This document shows, one piece after another, positions 16,662 to 24,275 of a stretch of 35,506 nt of DNA. The first letter of the stretch is position 1; each line of letters begins with the position of its first letter. The translations under genes were made by a program, and so were the position numbers. The stretch covers positions 1 to 35,506 of the forward strand of contig JAJCXO010000103.1 of NCBI GenBank assembly GCA_029263395.1, in the 5' to 3' direction. Below the pieces are notes generated by a model. It searched no databases, was not told where the DNA came from, and worked only from the letters and a program-made list of their open reading frames with translations. This DNA comes from Acidobacteriota bacterium. Its GTDB lineage: Bacteria > Acidobacteriota > Thermoanaerobaculia > Multivoradales > J023.

Positions 16662-16710
16662 CTGCCCGGTGGCGAATCACTCTTAACATCCGGCGTTTTT
16701 TTGGGGCATT

Positions 16711-16794
16711 CCTCAACGGTGAGGACGGGGGGTTCAGATCCTGAAAGTGGCCCAAGATCTGAGAGCAGGGGCCCTCAATGGTGAGGACCCCTGC
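16711..16794. terminator. paired hairpins between convergent genes
   Basis: The 16-mer CCTCAAYGGTGAGGAC occurs twice (16711-16726 and 16773-16788), each folding into a 4-bp CCTC/GAGG hairpin with a six-base loop. The second copy lies inside a longer stem of two 12-base arms (16765-16776 and 16783-16794, one mismatch). A run of seven T lies at 16696-16702, upstream of both. The position between the convergent YgeY-like and MscS-like genes suggests a bidirectional terminator, though no T-run follows the strong stem. Confidence 0.5.
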
Positions 16795-16839
16795 CGGAGT
16801 TTATGCGATCACTGTCCTCAGTCTTGCTGGTGCTGCGAC

Positions 16840-17673
16840 CTATTCGTGCTCGTCGTTGATTTTCATGACATTGGACTCGACCAGTCGATGGTTGGGGAAA
16901 ACCAAGTCACCCTCCGCAGTACGCACCACCGACGTCAACGTGCCTATGCCTTGAAGCTCGCCAACATTCGCGTCAAGCTTGACCCGGTCACCGGCCCGGA
17001 ATCGCTCGCGTGCGTAGTAGCCAGAGAGCATGTTGCGCGCCACCTCTCTGCTTCCAAGGACGAAGGCGAGGGCCAATGCTGCGGCCAGGATCGTCAGTAA
17101 GTTGCCGAGCGTCGCAGAGAGGAAGCCGACATCAAAGCCGAGATGATCGAACACAGCCAGGAAAGTGACCAGGAGGATCAGCCCTTGGACGACCCCGGCC
17201 AGGGCTCGATGTTGGGAGAATTCGAGACGCGAAAGCGCAGCGCCGAAAGCCTTGCTGAGAAAGCCTGCCACAACCGCACCAAGGAAGAGAAAGAGCACTG
17301 CACCAACAACACGGGGCAGGTACGCAATAAAGGAGCGGAGCGGAATCGCTGTGAGGCCAAAACCAAGATTTTCGACCGCCAGTACCACGAAGACAAGCTG
17401 GACGATCCAAAAGACCATCCGGCCGACGATCTCTGACGGTGCGAGCTTGATTCTGGCGCGTTCCAGCGTTTCACGCCAACCGGTTCGGTCCAAGCCATCG
17501 TCAAGGTTGAGTCGACGAACGAGCCTTTTTGCAGCACCGCCAAGCAGGCGGCTGACCAACCAGCCGACGGCGAGCAGCAAGAGAGCCGCCAGCAGGTTGG
17601 GAAGGTAGGTCACGACTTGATCGAAGAGAGCTTCGAATGCTCTACGTGCTGGATCGAGTTGCTGGCCCATCAT
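16840..17673 (-). CDS. MscS-superfamily mechanosensitive channel (small type)
   Basis: 277 residues with several transmembrane helices. After a cytosolic or periplasmic N-terminus come LPNLLAALLLLAVGWLVSRLL, VGRMVFWIVQLVFVVLAV, LPRVVGAVLFLFLGAVVAGFL, VVQGLILLVTFLAVF and a pore-like Ala/Gly-rich helix (LGNLLTILAAALALAFVLG). A short MscS beta domain then follows (RFRAGDRVKL, GIGTLTSVVRTAEGDLVFPNHRLVES), and the protein ends there. The C-terminal vestibule domain of classical MscS is missing, which some pfam05552-type members also lack. The ATG overlaps the stop of the anti-sigma gene as ATGA, the last of two such overlaps in a sigma/anti-sigma/channel operon. Confidence 0.9.
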   Translation of the reverse strand: MMGQQLDPARRAFEALFDQVVTYLPNLLAALLLLAVGWLVSRLLGGAAKRLVRRLNLDDGLDRTGWRETLERARIKLAPSEIVGRMVFWIVQLVFVVLAVENLGFGLTAIPLRSFIAYLPRVVGAVLFLFLGAVVAGFLSKAFGAALSRLEFSQHRALAGVVQGLILLVTFLAVFDHLGFDVGFLSATLGNLLTILAAALALAFVLGSREVARNMLSGYYARERFRAGDRVKLDANVGELQGIGTLTSVVRTAEGDLVFPNHRLVESNVMKINDEHE

Positions 17674-18038
17674 TTGTTCCTTGGAGGTTGGACAGAAAAT
17701 ACCGAGAAGACGTGGATGACCGGCCGAAGTAGGCCCAGCAGTACAATGACGAAGCCGTTGCTGCCCAGATCGAGGAACTTTTCGGCCAGATTCGCCTGGT
17801 GAAGTCGAGCAACGAGGCGCTTCTCGAGTGCCTCCGCGGTGACGCCATCCATCTCGGTCGGTACCGGGTCGCGGCGCGGTAGAGCTTCAGCCCAGATCAA
17901 CTCGCTCAACTGCTGGCATCGCTCACAACCCTCGGCGTGCGAGAGCACCGAAGAAGATCGATCGGGATCCAGCTCACCGGAGAGCAGCTTGACCAAGTCT
18001 TCGGTAGGCGGATGGTGGTCGGTGTTCTTCATGGTCAT
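17670..18038 (-). CDS. zinc-finger anti-sigma factor with C-terminal hydrophobic segment
   Basis: 122 residues. The zinc-associated anti-sigma pattern is present: His8/His9, then about 25 residues, then His34-x3-Cys38-x2-Cys41 (SHAEGCERC). It binds ECF sigma factors in known cases. Residues about 94-115 (NGFVIVLLGLLRPVIHVFSV) are hydrophobic and could anchor it in the membrane, although the segment contains Arg and His. The ATG overlaps the stop of the sigma gene (ATGA, 18035-18038) and its own stop overlaps the MscS start. It is therefore co-translated with both its likely sigma target and a mechanosensitive channel. The role of the C-terminal segment is inferred. Confidence 0.88.
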   Translation of the reverse strand: MTMKNTDHHPPTEDLVKLLSGELDPDRSSSVLSHAEGCERCQQLSELIWAEALPRRDPVPTEMDGVTAEALEKRLVARLHQANLAEKFLDLGSNGFVIVLLGLLRPVIHVFSVFSVQPPRNK

Positions 18039-18622
18039 TTGGCCTCCGGCTTCACAGATCGCAAAACAACCGCCAGAGCGGCTCGGGCTCGCAGAACCCG
18101 CATTTTGACAGCACTCAGCGAAATGTTCAGCTGGGCAGCGATCTCTCGGTAGGGCAGCTCTTCCAGATCAGCGAGTTGCAAGATTTCCTTCTCCGTTGCG
18201 GCAAGCTCACCCATCGCGGTGAGCAGACGCTCGCGACGTTTCGACGCCTCCGTGTTGGCAACGGCAACAGAGTCGAAGACTGCCATCTCCGACGTGACTT
18301 CGTTCTGCACCATCGGCAAGCGTCGAGCGCGGCGGCGGAGCTCGTTCTTGCAGGTATTGCCGGCAACTCGAGCGATCCAAGCTTGAAAAAGTGCCGACTG
18401 TCCTCCTTCATAGCCACCGAGCCCCCGAAGTGCGCGTAAGAACGTCTCTTGTACCATGTCAGCCAGATCCTCCCGATTGCGGAAGTAGCGTCGGCAGACC
18501 GACCAGACGAGTTGCCTGTGGCGGCGAAAAAGCTCCGACCACAAGCGCTCGTCGGACGCCCCGCTAGCCAGGCAGCGAGCGACCAGCTGGTCGTCGCTGA
18601 GATGTTCGAAGTCTGTCGACAT
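18035..18622 (-). CDS. ECF RNA polymerase sigma factor
   Basis: About 195 residues from the ATG at 18622. I chose this start because the sigma fold begins there (MSTDFEHLSDDQLVARCLASG); the frame stays open to 18859 without protein-like content, and no strong ribosome-binding site is seen at either. Region 2 contains LWSELFRRHRQLVWSVCRRYF and REDLADMVQETFLRALRGL; region 4 contains LEELPYREIAAQLNISLSAVKMRVLRARAAL, a standard helix-turn-helix. It resembles RpoE-like ECF factors with zinc anti-sigma partners. The adjoining overlapping anti-sigma gene is the likely regulator, and the operon probably responds to an envelope or osmotic signal. Confidence 0.92.
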   Translation of the reverse strand: MSTDFEHLSDDQLVARCLASGASDERLWSELFRRHRQLVWSVCRRYFRNREDLADMVQETFLRALRGLGGYEGGQSALFQAWIARVAGNTCKNELRRRARRLPMVQNEVTSEMAVFDSVAVANTEASKRRERLLTAMGELAATEKEILQLADLEELPYREIAAQLNISLSAVKMRVLRARAALAVVLRSVKPEAK

Positions 18623-18795
18623 GATGAGATTCAAATGCCGAAGAGTTCCGTCGATAGCTGAGTTTCGATCCTGACAGCTTATCTCAGGCACGCTTCCGAC
18701 TTGGTTGCCAAGCCGTTGATTCCTCCTGTGCCGCCTGAAGACTGGCTCAAGCCGAGACCGAGTCCGGTCAGGAATCAGGCCAAGTACCGTACTAA

Positions 18796-18821
18796 AGCTC
18801 TGAGCGGCGCCGCTCAGAGCT
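18796..18821. repeat. perfect 26-bp palindrome
   Basis: AGCTCTGAGCGGC (18796-18808) is followed directly by its exact complement GCCGCTCAGAGCT (18809-18821). It lies 174 bases upstream of the sigma start and 355 bases upstream of the RimK-like start. It could be an operator for a dimeric regulator, or a hairpin with a tiny loop. Confidence 0.85.
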
Positions 18822-18956
18822 GCTGGTGTGGCGATAGCCGCCCTGCCCGAGCCAAGCATGAATCTGCTTCTTCCCGTGGTGTTTGTGGTGAGTCACTTGA
18901 TGTGGAAAGCGTCGCTTGCTCACTTGCTGCTAAGTAAGACACCAAGATCAACTCAC

Positions 18957-19007
18957 CGGTCACATCGAACTTGAATTGGACCTCTCTTGCGGCATCCGAT
19001 GTGACCG
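18957..19007. repeat. 11-bp inverted repeat with 29-base spacer
   Basis: CGGTCACATCG (18957-18967) and CGATGTGACCG (18997-19007) are exact complements. The spacing would suit a stem with a large loop or two half-sites about three helical turns apart. Function unknown. Confidence 0.7.
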
Positions 19008-19175
19008 ATCGACGACGGATGGTGTTCTTCTTGTTAATGCGACCACTGAATTCTGCGCGTCGTCGAGACCTGCCGACCTTGGCCCCGACAGCTCAAACCT
19101 CAGACGCAAGCCAACAACCTGACTGAGCCCGAGGCGACAAGGCTGGGTCCCAACCAAAGAAAGAAGAATCCTTTT

Positions 19176-20372
19176 ATGAAGATAGCGATCTTGTCCCGCT
19201 CAGCCGCGGCCTACAGCACGAAACGTCTAGTGGAGGCAGCCAAGGCACGCGGCCACGAAGTCGACCTGGTGGACGTCCTGAAGCTCTCGATCTCGCTCGA
19301 AGAGAGTTATCCGGACATCCACTGGCGCGGTAAGCCGCTAGATCATTTCGACGCGGCAATTCCACGGATTGGCGCCTCGGTGACCTTCTTTGGAACCGCC
19401 GCAGTCCGGCAGCTCGAACAGATGGACGTGTTCTGCGCCAACTCAGCTCAGGGCATCACCAACTCACGGGACAAGCTGCGCTGTCTCCAAATCCTGTCGC
19501 GCCATGACATCGGAATTCCCGCCACCGAGTTCGTCGGCCAGCGCAAGGATGTGATGCCGGCGATCGAACGCGTGGGCGGTGCGCCAGTGATTATCAAGTT
19601 GCTCGAAGGTACCCAGGGCGTCGGCGTGATTCTGGCTGAGTCTACGGCGGTGGCGGCAGCGATTGTCGAGACGTTGCAGAGTACCAAGCAACATGTGTTG
19701 ATCCAGAAGTTTGTCGCCGAGTCCAAGGGCAAAGACGTACGGGCCCTGGTTGTCGGTGACCGGGTGGTCGCAGCAATGCGTCGCAGTGCTCAGGGCCAAG
19801 AGTTTCGTTCCAACGTCCACCGGGGCGGTCGCACGGAGGCCCTAAAGCTCGATCCCGTTTATGCAGAGACAGCGGTTCGGGCGGCACAAATCGTTGGTCT
19901 TAGGATCGCCGGAGTCGACATGCTCGAGGGTAAAGACGGTCCCCAGGTGATGGAAATCAACTCGTCGCCGGGCCTCGAGGGAATTGAGGGTGCTACCGGC
20001 ATGGATATCGCGGGCGCGATCGTCGACTACGTCCAGGAGCAAGTGCGCTTCCCTGACCTCGACCTGCGTCAACGTCTCACCGTCAGCCTCGGTTCAGGTG
20101 TTGCGGAGATTCCGGTAGGCGAAGGCTCAGAGCTGATCGGTCGCACCATCTCTGCCAGCGGCCTACGCGAAAAGGACATCGTGATCATGACGCTGAATCG
20201 TGACGGCAAGGTCATCACCAACCCACGGGTAGATCGGCAGTTGCAGGCCGGCGACCGCCTCCTATGCTTCGGCAAGCTCACATCAATGAGGGAGTTCGTG
20301 CCCGAACGCAAGCCACCGCGAGTCCGCAAGCTGCGATCTGGTAACACCACGCTCGTTGCAGAGAATCTGTAA
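19176..20372 (+). CDS. RimK-type ATP-grasp glutamate ligase fused to an RCK_C (TrkA-C) domain
   Basis: 398 residues. Residues 1-295 are close to full-length E. coli RimK (MKIAILSR, HFDAAIPRIGASVTFFGTAA, VIIKLLEGTQGVGV, FRSNVHRGG at 210-218, VMEINSSPGLEGIE at 258-271), the enzyme that adds glutamate residues to ribosomal protein S6. Standard RimK ends here at about 300 residues. The extra 100 residues contain an RCK_C/TrkA-C domain at about 308-375 (AEIPVGEGSELIGRTI, NRDGKVITNPRVD, QLQAGDRLLCFG), a module that binds ligands such as c-di-AMP in ion-transport proteins. All ATP-grasp residues appear intact. It starts a plus-strand run with envelope and transport genes. S6 may still be the substrate, but the fusion suggests ligand control. 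Confidence 0.9.
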   Translation: MKIAILSRSAAAYSTKRLVEAAKARGHEVDLVDVLKLSISLEESYPDIHWRGKPLDHFDAAIPRIGASVTFFGTAAVRQLEQMDVFCANSAQGITNSRDKLRCLQILSRHDIGIPATEFVGQRKDVMPAIERVGGAPVIIKLLEGTQGVGVILAESTAVAAAIVETLQSTKQHVLIQKFVAESKGKDVRALVVGDRVVAAMRRSAQGQEFRSNVHRGGRTEALKLDPVYAETAVRAAQIVGLRIAGVDMLEGKDGPQVMEINSSPGLEGIEGATGMDIAGAIVDYVQEQVRFPDLDLRQRLTVSLGSGVAEIPVGEGSELIGRTISASGLREKDIVIMTLNRDGKVITNPRVDRQLQAGDRLLCFGKLTSMREFVPERKPPRVRKLRSGNTTLVAENL

Positions 20373-20425
20373 GCCAGGTCGAACAGGCTAGGAGTTCACT
20401 ATTCAAATCTGAGGAGAGCGAAGTT

Positions 20426-21094
20426 ATGAAGACTTCCCTGATCACTTTACTGATATCGGCCCTGGCTGTCATGACACTCGGCACGCCAGCAGGAGCGGGA
20501 TTGTTTCAACAGTCCGTTGAGTTGGACGACCTAGCCCAACTCTCACCAGAAGGGCTCGAAGCCTTGAAAGAGGAGGAGTACGATGCGTTGTTGGCACGAA
20601 TCCAACTCGCAGACGCCCGCGCCAAAGAGTCCGAGGCCAGCGGTGCACTGCGGACTGCCCGACGCGGGCTCGAAGTAGAGCAGTTGGATCTGAAGGCGGC
20701 GAGGGCCGAAGTGAAGGCGGCCAGGGCCAACATCGATAGCGAACGCATCCAGGCCGCAGCGGCGACCGAGTTGGCGGCACAACGGGATATCCAAAGGAGC
20801 GAGGCCCTCGCCGGCTGGAAAAAGGAAGCTCACAAGGCCGCGGAGTTGGCTGCGGAGTCCGCTGAGGCACGGGTCGACTTCGCCGAGGCGAAACGCGACT
20901 TCTCTCGCGTTCGCCGCCTCATCAAAGAGGGGGTCCCGGCGGCCGGAGATTACGAGCTGAAGGAGTTCAGCAAACGGCAGCTCCAACGCCAAAGAGACCA
21001 TGACAGGCTCGAAGATCGGGCAGCTCGTGCTGCTCGGGAGGCGTCGATCAAACAGGCACATTGGCAGCGCCTCAGCGCGATCGACGACGAGTAA
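20426..21094 (+). CDS. secreted coiled-coil protein, unknown function
   Basis: 222 residues with GAGGAGAG upstream. A signal peptide (MKTSLITLLISALAVMTLG, cleavage probably after AGA near residue 24) sends it to the periplasm. Nearly all of the mature protein is Ala/Glu/Arg-rich and predicted helical, with heptad character from about 50 to 215; the pattern KAARAEVKAARANIDSER is typical. No family was recognised. It lies 53 bases after the RimK-like gene and 116 bases before another coiled-coil protein, so the three may be one transcript. Confidence 0.75.
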   Translation: MKTSLITLLISALAVMTLGTPAGAGLFQQSVELDDLAQLSPEGLEALKEEEYDALLARIQLADARAKESEASGALRTARRGLEVEQLDLKAARAEVKAARANIDSERIQAAAATELAAQRDIQRSEALAGWKKEAHKAAELAAESAEARVDFAEAKRDFSRVRRLIKEGVPAAGDYELKEFSKRQLQRQRDHDRLEDRAARAAREASIKQAHWQRLSAIDDE

Positions 21095-21210
21095 CACTTT
21101 GAAATCCGGCACGTCGGATAGAGCCTGCGCCGGGTTGCGGTCAGAGATCCAAGCAAGCCGCGCCGCGCAAGAAATAGATAACCACACTATGGCCAAAGGA
21201 GGCCCAACCC

Positions 21211-21561
21211 ATGCCAGAATCGCAAAAATCGAAGCCTGCAAAGACAATTGCCGAACCGACCGTTCGCCAACGTATCGACGCACGCCTGAAAGAGATTGAC
21301 AAGGGTATTGATGCCCTGGAAGCACGCGCCAAGGAGATCCGCGAGGACACCGCTGAGACTGTTCGAGAGAGCCTCGCCAGCTTGCGCAAGAAGCGCAAAG
21401 CGCTGGTCAGCCGCCTCGGTGAGTTAGGCGGTTCGAGTTCCGAGGCTTTGGGTGACATCAAGGATGGAGCAGGCAACGCCTGGGACGAACTACGCCAGAG
21501 CGCGCGCGATCTTTCGACGGGCGTTGGCAAGGCGCTCGATAGGTTCCGCAAAGGGGATTGA
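21211..21561 (+). CDS. small coiled-coil protein (Sll1863-like stress protein possible)
   Basis: 116 residues with AAAGGAGG upstream of the ATG. It is highly charged and helical: RQRIDARLKEIDKGIDALEARAKEI, then a second helix and a glycine/serine-rich break (LGGSSSEALGD), then GAGNAWDELRQSARDL. This arrangement resembles the coiled-coil stress proteins annotated as the Sll1863 family and apolipophorin-like proteins, but the match is by composition, so I give no symbol. No signal peptide or transmembrane segment. It is probably cytosolic. Confidence 0.72.
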   Translation: MPESQKSKPAKTIAEPTVRQRIDARLKEIDKGIDALEARAKEIREDTAETVRESLASLRKKRKALVSRLGELGGSSSEALGDIKDGAGNAWDELRQSARDLSTGVGKALDRFRKGD

Positions 21562-21726
21562 AGGTCACCTGACAGCGGGCGGAGGCTACGGTAGCCAAGA
21601 AGATCAGCTTGTTGCCGAAGCCCCGCCTCCTAAGAAACAAGTTTCGTTTTTCTGATTAAAGCTCTAGACGAAGCCTGGTACGCCCGCTCCAAAGAAACTG
21701 CCGCCTACTCTTGGAGGTGTCTTCGC

Positions 21727-22782
21727 ATGACGTTGATCCTGTTTCTGATCGGCCTCGCCCTGCTGTTGGCAGGAGCAGAGTTCTTGGTCCGGGGTGCCTC
21801 CCGCCTCGCCGCGAGATTCTCGATTCCGCCACTCGTCATCGGACTGACAGTGGTGGCCTTCGGGACCAGCGCTCCAGAGCTGGCGGTGACTGTTGAAGCG
21901 GCGCTCAGCAACAACGCCGACATCGCGCTCGGCAACGTTGTGGGCAGCAACATCTTCAACGTACTAGTTGTCCTAGGCTTATCGGCCCTGGTTGCTCCCC
22001 TCGTAGTGTCTTATCGGTTGGTACGCCTCGAAGTGCCAATCTTGATCGGTACTTCGTTGCTCGTCGTGCTGTTGGGCTGGAACGGAGCCATCAGTCGATC
22101 CGAGGGCTCTCTGCTGGTAATCCTTGGGCTCGCCTACACCATCTTTCAGGTTCACCAAGGCCGCAGCGAAGCCACCGAGACAGCGCCGCTCGAAGGCATC
22201 GAACTGGCCCCGGATAGCGGGTGGCGCTCGGGGGCCTCGATTATCTTCGGCCTGGGCATGTTGATCGTGGGCTCGCGCTGGCTAGTGGCGGGTGCCGTCG
22301 CCTTGGCACAGGCGCTGGGCGTCAGTGAGTTGATCGTCGGCTTGACCGTGATCGCAGCCGGCACGTCGCTCCCTGAAGTCGCAACTTCGTTGATGGCCAG
22401 CTTGCGTGGTGAGCGTGACATCGCCGTGGGTAATGTGCTGGGCAGCTGCATCTTCAATATCTTGTGGGTTCTGGGGCTGGCGAGCGCGATCTCCAGAGGT
22501 GGCGTCAGTGTCCCTCCAGAGGCGTGGAGCTTTGATATCCCGGTGATGGTGGCAGCGTCTGTGGTTTGCCTGCCGATCTTCTTCACCGGTTACGTGATCG
22601 AACGCTGGGAAGGGGGCCTCTTCGTCGTCTACTATCTCTGCTACTTGCTGTTGCTGATCGCAGCCGCCGTCAACGCACCTAACCTCCTGGCGTTGCGGCT
22701 GGCGACACTGGTAGTGGTCGTGGCGACCGGCCTCATGCTCGTGGTCTCTGCCGCCCGGGCAATGAGGCGGCAGAGATCGTAG
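21727..22782 (+). CDS. calcium/sodium antiporter (CaCA family, YrbG-like)
   Basis: 351 residues with GGAGG 9 bases upstream. It has about ten transmembrane helices in two inverted halves, each with an alpha-repeat motif: VIGLTVVAFGTSAPELAV (about residues 38-55) and LIVGLTVIAAGTSLPEVATS (about 200-220), each followed by GNVVGSNIFN or GNVLGSCIFN. These acidic repeats bind cations in CaCA exchangers. The likely job is to expel Ca2+ (or take up K+-independent Na+ exchange) across the inner membrane. It sits amid mechanosensitive channels, which suggests a shared ionic or osmotic response. Confidence 0.94.
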   Translation: MTLILFLIGLALLLAGAEFLVRGASRLAARFSIPPLVIGLTVVAFGTSAPELAVTVEAALSNNADIALGNVVGSNIFNVLVVLGLSALVAPLVVSYRLVRLEVPILIGTSLLVVLLGWNGAISRSEGSLLVILGLAYTIFQVHQGRSEATETAPLEGIELAPDSGWRSGASIIFGLGMLIVGSRWLVAGAVALAQALGVSELIVGLTVIAAGTSLPEVATSLMASLRGERDIAVGNVLGSCIFNILWVLGLASAISRGGVSVPPEAWSFDIPVMVAASVVCLPIFFTGYVIERWEGGLFVVYYLCYLLLLIAAAVNAPNLLALRLATLVVVVATGLMLVVSAARAMRRQRS

Positions 22783-22906
22783 GAGGAGAGTTCGTGAGCA
22801 AGGTTGGAGCATGATTCCGGACAACCCGGCTGGTGAACAAGTAGTTACCTGTCTAGTGGATTCGAGTCGGCAGCTACTTTAGAGATGAAGAGGTCTCACA
22901 ACGAAA

Positions 22907-24154
22907 ATGGCTGATCAAACAGGAACCCCAAGCAGCGGAAGTCTTCAACAATTCGCTGAGCAGATCAAACATTTTGACTTGCGAACCGCACTGGATATTG
23001 CTGGGCTGGTCGCTTCCTCCTCAGTTGTAATCGCTCTCAGTTACTGGCTCCTTTTTCGACTCTTGCCGCGGTTCTTCCCTAACATTCGTTCGTTTTCGAA
23101 GAAGCTGGGAGGGCTCAGGATTCAGCGCCTGACTCTGGTGTCGCCCAAACAGGTGGGAATGTTGTTTATCTCGCTCCTTCATGTTGTTCAGATGCTGGTA
23201 TGTCTTGTGATCGCTTTCATCGTCATTCCGTTGATCTGGTCCGTTTTCCCCGAGACGGAAGGTTTCGCATGGGCTCTTCTGAAAACAATCGCACAGCCGC
23301 TCGCGGTTCTCGGATCTGGGATCCTGGAAAATCTCGACAATTTCCTGTTTATCGTTGTTGTTGCCGTCGTCACGCGCTACTTGATAGTTCTGCTCAGGAA
23401 GATCTTCACCGCGATAGGCCACGAGCAAATCGTTTTCAAGAGCTTCGATGCCGAGTGGGCTACGGTGACATACCAACTGGTTCGGCTCATCGTTGTTGCC
23501 CTGGCTGTGGTTGTTGTCATCCCGTACATTCCGGGTTCTGATAGTGCAGTATTTCGAGGCGTAAGCTTGCTGCTTGGCGTTCTGATGACCCTCGGCTCAT
23601 CCTCGGCTATGGGCAACCTCGTAGCTGGAGCCTTATTGGTGTACATGCGTCCGTTTTCCGTTGGTGACCGAGTCAAGATCGCTGACACTGTCGGCGACGT
23701 GATTGCCCGCGACTTGCTCGTCACGCGAGTTCAAACCATCAAGAATATCGAAGTGACGATACCCAACGCGACTATTCTCGGACACCACATCGTCAACTAC
23801 AGCGCTTCCAGCAACGATCCGGGAATCATTCTGCATACTTCAGTAACGATCGGCTACGAGATCCCTTGGCGCCGGGTTCATGCCGCCCTTGTAGCAGCCG
23901 CCGCAGCTACGCCTGACATTCTTGCTGATCCAGAGCCTTTTGTTCTCCAGACCGATCTCGGCGATTTCTCAGTTCGTTATGAGCTCAACGGCTTCACGCA
24001 ATCAGCCGGGATCATGGCTCGTACCCTCTCCGGGTTACACCAGAACATCCAAGATCACCTATTCTCTGCTGGCATTGAAATCCTTTCACCGCATTACACC
24101 GCATTGCGAGATGGGCGAGGGTCGACGATCCCAAAGGACGGCCCTGACCGCTAG
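22907..24154 (+). CDS. MscS-family mechanosensitive channel
   Basis: 415 residues. Several N-terminal transmembrane helices (about residues 30-190) precede the MscS core: a pore helix region (GVSLLLGVLMTLGSSSAMGNLVAGALLVYMRPFSVGDRVKI, given here as two parts: GVSLLLGVLMTLGSSS and AMGNLVAGALLVYMRPF) at about 225-265. Next come the beta domain (ADTVGDVIARDLLVTRVQTIKNIEVTIPN is shortened here to VTRVQTIKNIEVTIPN) and the alpha/beta vestibule (VTIGYEIPWRRVHAAL). Unlike the channel at 16840-17673 it has the complete MscS C-terminal domain. The ribosome-binding site is weak (GAGG 13 bases upstream). It lies 124 bases after the antiporter on the same strand. Confidence 0.92.
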   Translation: MADQTGTPSSGSLQQFAEQIKHFDLRTALDIAGLVASSSVVIALSYWLLFRLLPRFFPNIRSFSKKLGGLRIQRLTLVSPKQVGMLFISLLHVVQMLVCLVIAFIVIPLIWSVFPETEGFAWALLKTIAQPLAVLGSGILENLDNFLFIVVVAVVTRYLIVLLRKIFTAIGHEQIVFKSFDAEWATVTYQLVRLIVVALAVVVVIPYIPGSDSAVFRGVSLLLGVLMTLGSSSAMGNLVAGALLVYMRPFSVGDRVKIADTVGDVIARDLLVTRVQTIKNIEVTIPNATILGHHIVNYSASSNDPGIILHTSVTIGYEIPWRRVHAALVAAAAATPDILADPEPFVLQTDLGDFSVRYELNGFTQSAGIMARTLSGLHQNIQDHLFSAGIEILSPHYTALRDGRGSTIPKDGPDR

Positions 24155-24275
24155 TAGGGCGATGACCATTTTTTATCTAGCGGCGTGGTTGAATGGTACG
24201 ACGCCTACTCTTTAGACCGTTTACCCGGAGGTTGTTTTCTTCCGTCAGACACACTCCGATCACTGAGGAAATTTC

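Larger units (their letters stand above)
18623..19175. other. 553-bp divergent intergenic region with two strong inverted repeats
   Basis: No gene is supported. The region lies between the sigma-factor operon (minus) and the RimK-like gene (plus), and should hold both promoters. It contains a perfect 26-bp palindrome (18796-18821) and an 11-base inverted repeat (18957-18967 / 18997-19007); both are listed separately. No known riboswitch consensus was recognised. Confidence 0.6.

Noticed and set aside
16696-16702. Seven-T run after the YgeY gene as an intrinsic terminator
   Set aside because: No stable stem lies directly upstream of the run; the strong stems are downstream of it.
18623-18859. 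Upstream extension of the ECF sigma frame
   Set aside because: The extra 79 residues are not sigma-like and include one half of the 26-bp palindrome; the sigma fold begins at 18622.
18623-19175. Possible riboswitch upstream of the RimK-like gene
   Set aside because: I looked for ydaO, ykkC and yybP-like cores and recognised none; only simple inverted repeats are present.
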